Below are positions 58,408 to 64,000 of a DNA stretch of 64,000 nt, piece by piece (within the stretch, counting starts at the first letter, position 1; every line of letters starts with the position of its first letter). Origin of the DNA: Epiperipatus broadwayi (taxonomy: Eukaryota; Onychophora; Udeonychophora; Euonychophora; Peripatidae). The stretch lies in contig JAQFVV010012394.1 in NCBI GenBank assembly GCA_028023455.1, positions 21,532,900 to 21,596,899 of the forward strand, given 5' to 3'. A program made the position numbers and the translations under genes. The notes under the pieces are model-generated. The model was not told the DNA's origin, made no database searches, and saw only the letters and a list, made by a program, of their open reading frames with translations.

Positions 58408-59333
58408 TATAAAAAAAAAAAAAATGAAAAGACTGTGATACCTTGAACCAGCTATTGCCATCTCCAGAACATTACCTTCCAACGGAGGCGTCGCGGGAAT
58501 TGAAAGCAGAGGCCTGGACTCTTATACCATAAGCTATATGAAATGAACAATTGTTAAAATCAATCAAGAACTTTCGTCAAGTTTTACAAATTGATAAACA
58601 AGCCAACTGAAATGTTAAAACGGACTCTTATCTGACTTTTGTAAGTCTTTAAATCAAATTAATAATGTTTAATTTTATATGTTTTCCGATTGATAAACAT
58701 CATTTCAATTTTTTTTTTTCTTATTGTAAAGATTGGTTAAATGTATGAAATTTAAGTTGTTTATAGACGCTTGCATGGATTCGTTTGCGGTTAATTATAT
58801 TTTGGTTTTCATATTTGATCAAAATATATAGACATTCGATAAATAATGATACCTTACGGTGAGTATCTAAAATGTATTTATTCGGATGTCTTTTAAGTTA
58901 TTGGTGACAACGCAAGTATCTTATGGTGAATACTATTGGGTTACTTATAAGTTTCCCTCTGTGATTGTCGGTATCAATAATTTTGTATTTTGATCGTTTA
59001 TGTTTATTTTGAAATGTTTTTGACCGTGGAATCTATGTAATCGATCTATACCCAACATTTTTAAACAAATCTGTGTGAACGTATTTAAATATTAAAATTA
59101 AGTCGGGCGTGAATGGCTATATAGTTTGTAAAGTTATATTAAGGGAGGGTAATCTTAGGTTATTCATTTCGTAGTTGAATTGGTTCAATGGATTGGATAT
59201 ATTTGTGTAATTAGTAGATGTAGTATGAGGTCCGCTATGGGCAGGATTATAGATATACGCCACACACCCTCTGTTTGCCTATGGATGGGTTTGTAAGTCG
59301 GCAGAAGACCACAGTCCATTCCTATGGAGTTTT
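58408..59333. other. Unassigned sequence
   Basis: 58440-58540 and 59100-59330 are more complex than average. No gene could be supported. Confidence 0.3.
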
Positions 59334-59597
59334 TTGTTTATTGATCTACTTGCCAACAGATGTCACATTCCTGTTGGTGGAGAGTCAATCTCTTCTCTAT
59401 TTCTACTTATTGTTCAGATGTATATTCCTGACAATATAGTATTTTGTGTAGTCGTATCATGCTACATTGAATACATGAATGTATCAGATGGATTGGCGCC
59501 AGTTGATTGCGAAATTTGTTGCCTAAGGTTAAATCAGGGAAGAATATTTTCTTTTCAAATGCAGACCTATGTAGTCCATTCATACTCGACCCTCTAA
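59334..59597 (+). CDS. Hypothetical open frame, 87 codons, doubtful
   Basis: It begins with ATG in a pyrimidine-rich context (tatggagttttttg upstream is not informative). It runs through residues such as VGGESISSLFLLIVQMYIP and a cysteine-rich part (DCEICCLRL), and ends at TAA. Composition is less AT-driven than other frames here, and the local DNA is more complex. No domain is recognised. It could be a chance frame, an exon piece or a transposon relic. Confidence 0.15.
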   Translation: MFIDLLANRCHIPVGGESISSLFLLIVQMYIPDNIVFCVVVSCYIEYMNVSDGLAPVDCEICCLRLNQGRIFSFQMQTYVVHSYSTL

Positions 59598-61530
59598 ATA
59601 AATAGTAAACTCATTATTTGCAATCTACTTAAATTTAGAATTAAAGATCAATATAAAATTATAAACGTTAAATTTATTCCTCAAAATTTAAATATTATTT
59701 TATATGTGCGTAAATAAATATTTTTATGTGTTAATTTCTGGCAGTGGCTTTTATTCTTTTATATTTAAGATATAAAATTTATAGATTTTTATCTCTGCGT
59801 CTCCGCTGAGCTAGTGACTTGGGCTAACGATCGGAATATTTAAATAAAGTGGCATCTTAACAGCGCGTATCTGCCTACTTTATAAATTTTTCTAGGCTCA
59901 AATGCCTAGATGGCGCTCTGGTAGTTGCAGATATTGTTTTTGCGGTTAGATTCGATCTTCACTTTCATTCCGATTGGTACACAATATATATATATGACCA
60001 ATATTTTACGTATCATGACCAAAATTACTTTTTACTGGGGTTCACAAAGTATCTTTATCTGATGATGACTTATGAACAACATTTATAAGTTTTTTTGTGA
60101 TTCATAAATAAACATACATAAGCAGTTTAATTTCAACATCTGATTCATGTTTATTCCAATATTACAAAATAATAGTTGCATCCCCAAAACAATTAATTAA
60201 GATAGAATTAATTATAGAATTACTGAACATTTAATGACTAATAATAATAATAGAAAAAAATGGAAAGTATCGCGCATATTTTAATTATAATATTTAAATG
60301 TCATTTCACTTGGCATAAATGATTTGGTCCCTTTGTGATGTTCATATAATTAACAAACAAAATTAAAATGCATATATACCCCATATTGTTAATAATATTA
60401 TAATGCACATATACAATAACTAATTTGAATCCATACATAGCTCTGCATAATTTCTGCTCTTAAAACATCTCGCGCCTAGTTATTATTATCATTTTATACC
60501 CCCTTTATAATTTTATTTTAGGCCTAGCCACTTACTAATCTACAGCCATGCACACACACATTGTCTAGGGTTTAAACCTGCCCATCATAAAATGTTTAAA
60601 TAAATATTTCAATAAAAAAATGAACATCTATTTTAAAACAAACTATATCAAGATACACCAACATATATATGTATAAATCAATATATATTATTGATAAAAC
60701 AATTGAAAATAAAATAAAAATAATAAAAGAACAATAATAATATATTTAGTGATAACAAAATCCTTAATCACTAATACCTTATTTGATATTCAAGGAGAGA
60801 GAGAAGAGATTAAAATGAAAATGTCAATAGTTATAAATAAAATTTTGTTGCATATTACTGATTTCTTGGGTTCCTGCCTTTGGAAATATTGATAATTAGC
60901 TTTTAAGCACACACTATGGACAAGTATATGTATATATGGCATACTTATTATAACATGCAAACTTCCTTGATAATAACCACATGAAAAAAAACATCATTTA
61001 AAGCACATACTGATTATGGTATGCACTATTTTCAAAATTATTGTTAAGATGATAGAAAATTCATGGCATAGATATAAACTATTTGCTGACTGGAATTATT
61101 CATAGACAATCCTAAAATGCTTTTTCTTTTCCTTTGATGTTTACTTTCACACAGTGGATTGAGATATGAGGCATTTCCGACACTGAAATCATCACTTCTT
61201 ATGTGGTCAGTCCTGGATGTGTTTCTCTAGTTTCACATCCATTTAGATGTGCCTGGACTCTGGTGGCTTCTAAAACCTTTCACACAAAGCAATCTAGAGT
61301 GTCAGCCAATCATTTCTTTTTAAATTTTCCATGAGAAAACATTTGAGATGAGTTGGCAACACTGGTTCAAAAAAAACAAGGGTATTACCCATGTCCCAGT
61401 TTCTCTGGTATTTATTCATTTTTATATTACTGATGTCACTGATCCTTTTTTGACATCAGCCTTCAGATTCATAATACATGATTAAGGTACTTACTATCCA
61501 CTTGGATGGTTTGAAATATCTTCACCTTGG
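59598..61530. other. AT-rich spacer
   Basis: A small hairpin (ctaggc-tcaaat-gcctag) lies at 59892-59909, next to tagatggcgct, a common animal transposon-end word. 60050-60110 has ctgatgatgacttatgaac, a very degraded hammerhead-like string. 61100-61480 is more complex and unassigned. Confidence 0.3.
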
Positions 61531-61757
61531 AACTGTCAACTTATGATTAATTAGCAGCTGAATTCAAATTAGTTTAGTGGTCAAACAGCTTACATTATTT
61601 TATGATTAATTAGCTGCTGAGTTTGGAAATGATTTTGGTGGTCAAGCAGTAATCATTATTAGGCACTTTAATGTTATCCATTTGCTAATGAGCGTCTCTC
61701 TCTCTCTCTCTCTCTCTCTCTATTAGGCACTTTAATGTTATCCATTTGCTAATGAGC

Positions 61758-61821
<64 letters not shown>

Positions 61822-61855
61822 CGGTACAATATATATATATATATAAAATATTAAC
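61531..61855 (+). repeat. Two stacked tandem duplications ending in (CT)n and (TA)n
   Basis: A 59-bp imperfect duplication (ttatgattaattagcagctg at 61541 and again at 61600) is followed by a 64-bp duplication (attaggcactttaatg at 61658 and 61722) that includes the (CT)n tract itself. The second (CT)n is longer and passes into (TA)n and tcggtacaatatatata. Confidence 0.85.
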
Positions 61856-63180
61856 TTACAATAAAATAGAAATAATATTAAAAAAAACTGTTACATAGAA
61901 TTAAAACTTGAAATATTAATTAATATTTTTGACTTCTATAAAGGCATCTATATTAGACTATTCACACATGCATATATGCCCACAAACATGGCTAGAAGTT
62001 GATTTTTAATAAATATAGCTAAAATTAGCAGAAATCTTGCATTGTATCCACATTTCTTTTCTGTATTCTATCAGTGATTTTCAATGAAATATATATATAG
62101 CTGATTAAAACAAACGCACAAACAAAATTTCTCTTTTTTTTTTCTGAAATAATTGGGGTCTTGATTGGATTTACAATTAATACACTACAATATATATATA
62201 TTGTAATAGGTGATGGTCTGAGATACTCATAAGCTATTATATTGGCAAAGCTAATTTTGTGTACTAGAAATAGATGATATATTTATTGTTAAATGGAGGA
62301 TAAGTTAAGAAAAATATAAAATAATATGTTATTATCTTATAGAAATTATGAAATATCAATTGGAACATCATCTAAGGAGCTGAAACCTCCAAGAAACATA
62401 CTTTAAATCCTTCATAGATTCACATTGCAATACTGCAGACAACATATCAAAAGAAAATAAATTAGATATATCTTAAAATCATTGCAATATCCATTCCCAT
62501 AACAGTTTATGCACACCCTAAAACTATAATAGTTAAATCCCAACTCATAGTTATTTCACTCTGAATGATCTTCCAATCAAATGGAAAACTTATGAACTAA
62601 CTAGATACTTCTATAATTTATCATAGACATGGATTTTTAACATTTTATGTATCTTATTAAAAACATAAATCAATTAATTGTAAACAAATAATAGTTTAAG
62701 AGCTTAAAAAACGATTTAGATATCTTGCAATCACACACACCATTCTAAATTACTTAGAAATATGACAGACAGGACATCAATATTTTATCTTTGTTTGAGT
62801 ATTATACTGACTTACACCATATCGATTACATATGTTTGGGGTGTTTGATGGAATAAACGTATTTAAATAATGAGATAAACCATGGCTATATAACCTCAAA
62901 CAGAGTGATTGATCAACTCTACTGGATGCACAAGATTAAATTAGTAAACAAATCCACCTTTCTTTTTTTATTATAACAAAGCATATTTGATTTTTTACCT
63001 GATCAACCTGATATATTTTATACTAAATGAGTAGTATTATGCTTCAACATAATCAGACTTTAGGAAATGTTTACATTGATGTAGTTTAATCTCCCTGGAA
63101 ATTATATAATTGACATCATTGAAACACTAACGAATTGAAACAGAACTGAATTGGATGTATTTTTAGAAAAGATATGAACA
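61856..63180. other. AT-rich spacer
   Basis: No gene or family recognised. A short palindrome (acaatatatatatattgt) lies near 62189. Confidence 0.35.
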
Positions 63181-63189
63181 ATTGGATTT

Positions 63190-63345
63190 CAAGTGATTTT
63201 AAAAGACCTAGAAAGAATCTACGTCTTAGGTCAATCGATGAAATAAGGAAGCTTGCTGAAGTGATGGAGAAATAAGAAACTATGGATCGTGTATATGATT
63301 AAGAGATCTTTATTCTTCAATAGACTGATGATGGTTTAAATGATG
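63190..63345 (+). mobile_element. LINE-B 3' end, 5'-truncated, diverged
   Basis: aaaagacctagaaag gives RPRKN, then SIDEIRKLAEVMEK, matching the RPRK...RW-DEI-K block of LINE-B at 10.25 and 37.39 kb. It is followed by a tcttcaatagactgatgatg tail. It is older than the 10.25-kb copy. Confidence 0.65.
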
Positions 63346-64000
63346 ATATATACGTAGCATTTTATATAAATAAGCTTTCTTTTAACATAATATAAAGGAT
63401 TTTTTATTATGCATATATTATTATACAATTCTTAAACATCATTAAATGTGAGTAAGAATTATGTTCACAAAATCTATCAGCTTAATAATATAATAAAAAC
63501 TTAATTAAAATATTGTAGTATTGTTGGCATGTTACTGGCACTAAACAGCGGAAACATGTTTTTCCAAAAAGAAATATAGCTGCTAACAGATTATCGAAAT
63601 AATAAATTATTTATCATTAATGTTCTGAAAAGAATGATTTATAGGTTGATATATCAAGTAAACTATTTAGAAATACGAAGTGTGAGATTAGAAAAACAAG
63701 TTGGACTTCAAAAGAAAATTGAAATTTATTGTTGCATTTTATAAGGAAAAGTTTTATGGATTGATAATAATGAAATAAAATGACATTTTTAAAAAATCAA
63801 ACGCGATTAAGCCTGCGTTCTATTTACTCACTAATTATACATATACTTTCAGTCTATCAATTTATTTGTGTGTGTGTGTGTTTAGAATATATATTTTATC
63901 TGGGTATAGCCTTTTTCAATGCCTATATTTTTCAATAATAGGATGACAATTTTAAGAATCAAACGTTCTTCCGTTGATTCATAGCTTAGTTAAAGTAAAT
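63346..64000. other. AT-rich end of window
   Basis: Contains a (GT)n tract at 63868-63882. Nothing else is recognised. Confidence 0.35.

Noticed and set aside
60050-60110. Hammerhead from ctgatgatgacttatgaac
   Set aside because: GAAAC is degraded to GAAC and stem II is not evident. It could be a relic but is not callable.
61690-61800. CRISPR-like array from repeated blocks
   Set aside because: This is a twofold tandem duplication containing a (CT)n microsatellite, with no spacers.

Overview
This is an AT-rich (well above two thirds A+T by eye) piece of an animal nuclear genome. It contains no recognisable host protein-coding gene, rRNA gene or functional tRNA gene. The longest open frame is 175 codons, and every frame I can assign belongs to a decayed transposable element. 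Animal origin is inferred from non-LTR retrotransposon (LINE) reverse transcriptases of metazoan type, tRNA-derived SINEs and Penelope-like hammerhead motifs. An invertebrate, perhaps lophotrochozoan, would fit, but I cannot name the species.

Layout. 0-10 kb: LINE-C fragments, a SINE-1, two hammerhead-type elements (2.7-3.7 kb) and two copies of a palindromic element I call H1 (5.6 and 8.9 kb). 10-20 kb: LINE-B pieces, a 629-bp palindrome with 254-bp arms (13.6-14.3 kb), an exact 83-bp tandem duplication and an H1 copy nested in LINE-B (18.3 kb). 20-28 kb: a nest in which a LINE-A splits a SINE-1, followed by a long antisense LINE-C carrying a tandem duplication and another SINE, a 0.9-kb foldback with tRNA-like arms, and a compound foldback containing SINE-2 copies. 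28-34 kb: mostly unassignable AT-rich DNA. 34-47 kb: LINE-B (longest RT copy), LINE-C, H1, LINE-A interrupted by a 0.7-kb palindrome, and two antisense LINE-D copies. 47-64 kb: dispersed repeats, H1, a 60-bp hammerhead-like array (52.3 kb), a foldback around triple repeats, isolated hairpins, microsatellites and a LINE-B tail.

The most striking signal is a set of short non-coding palindromic or tandem elements. Several are flanked by 10-15 bp direct repeats of the target, and several carry a type I hammerhead-ribozyme core (CUGANGA, stem II, GAAAC, very short stem III, GUC or GUA). The best single ribozyme candidate is at 3586-3625. H1 has a candidate in each arm of its hairpin and at least five copies here. 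Variable-length target duplications point to retrotransposition rather than cut-and-paste movement. Hammerheads in Penelope-like elements and in animal retrozymes are established knowledge; the foldback architecture, and its recurrence across apparently unrelated families in one window, is what deserves follow-up.

Family names H1-H6, R-80, R-330, R-500, SINE-1/2 and LINE-A to LINE-D are local labels used only here.
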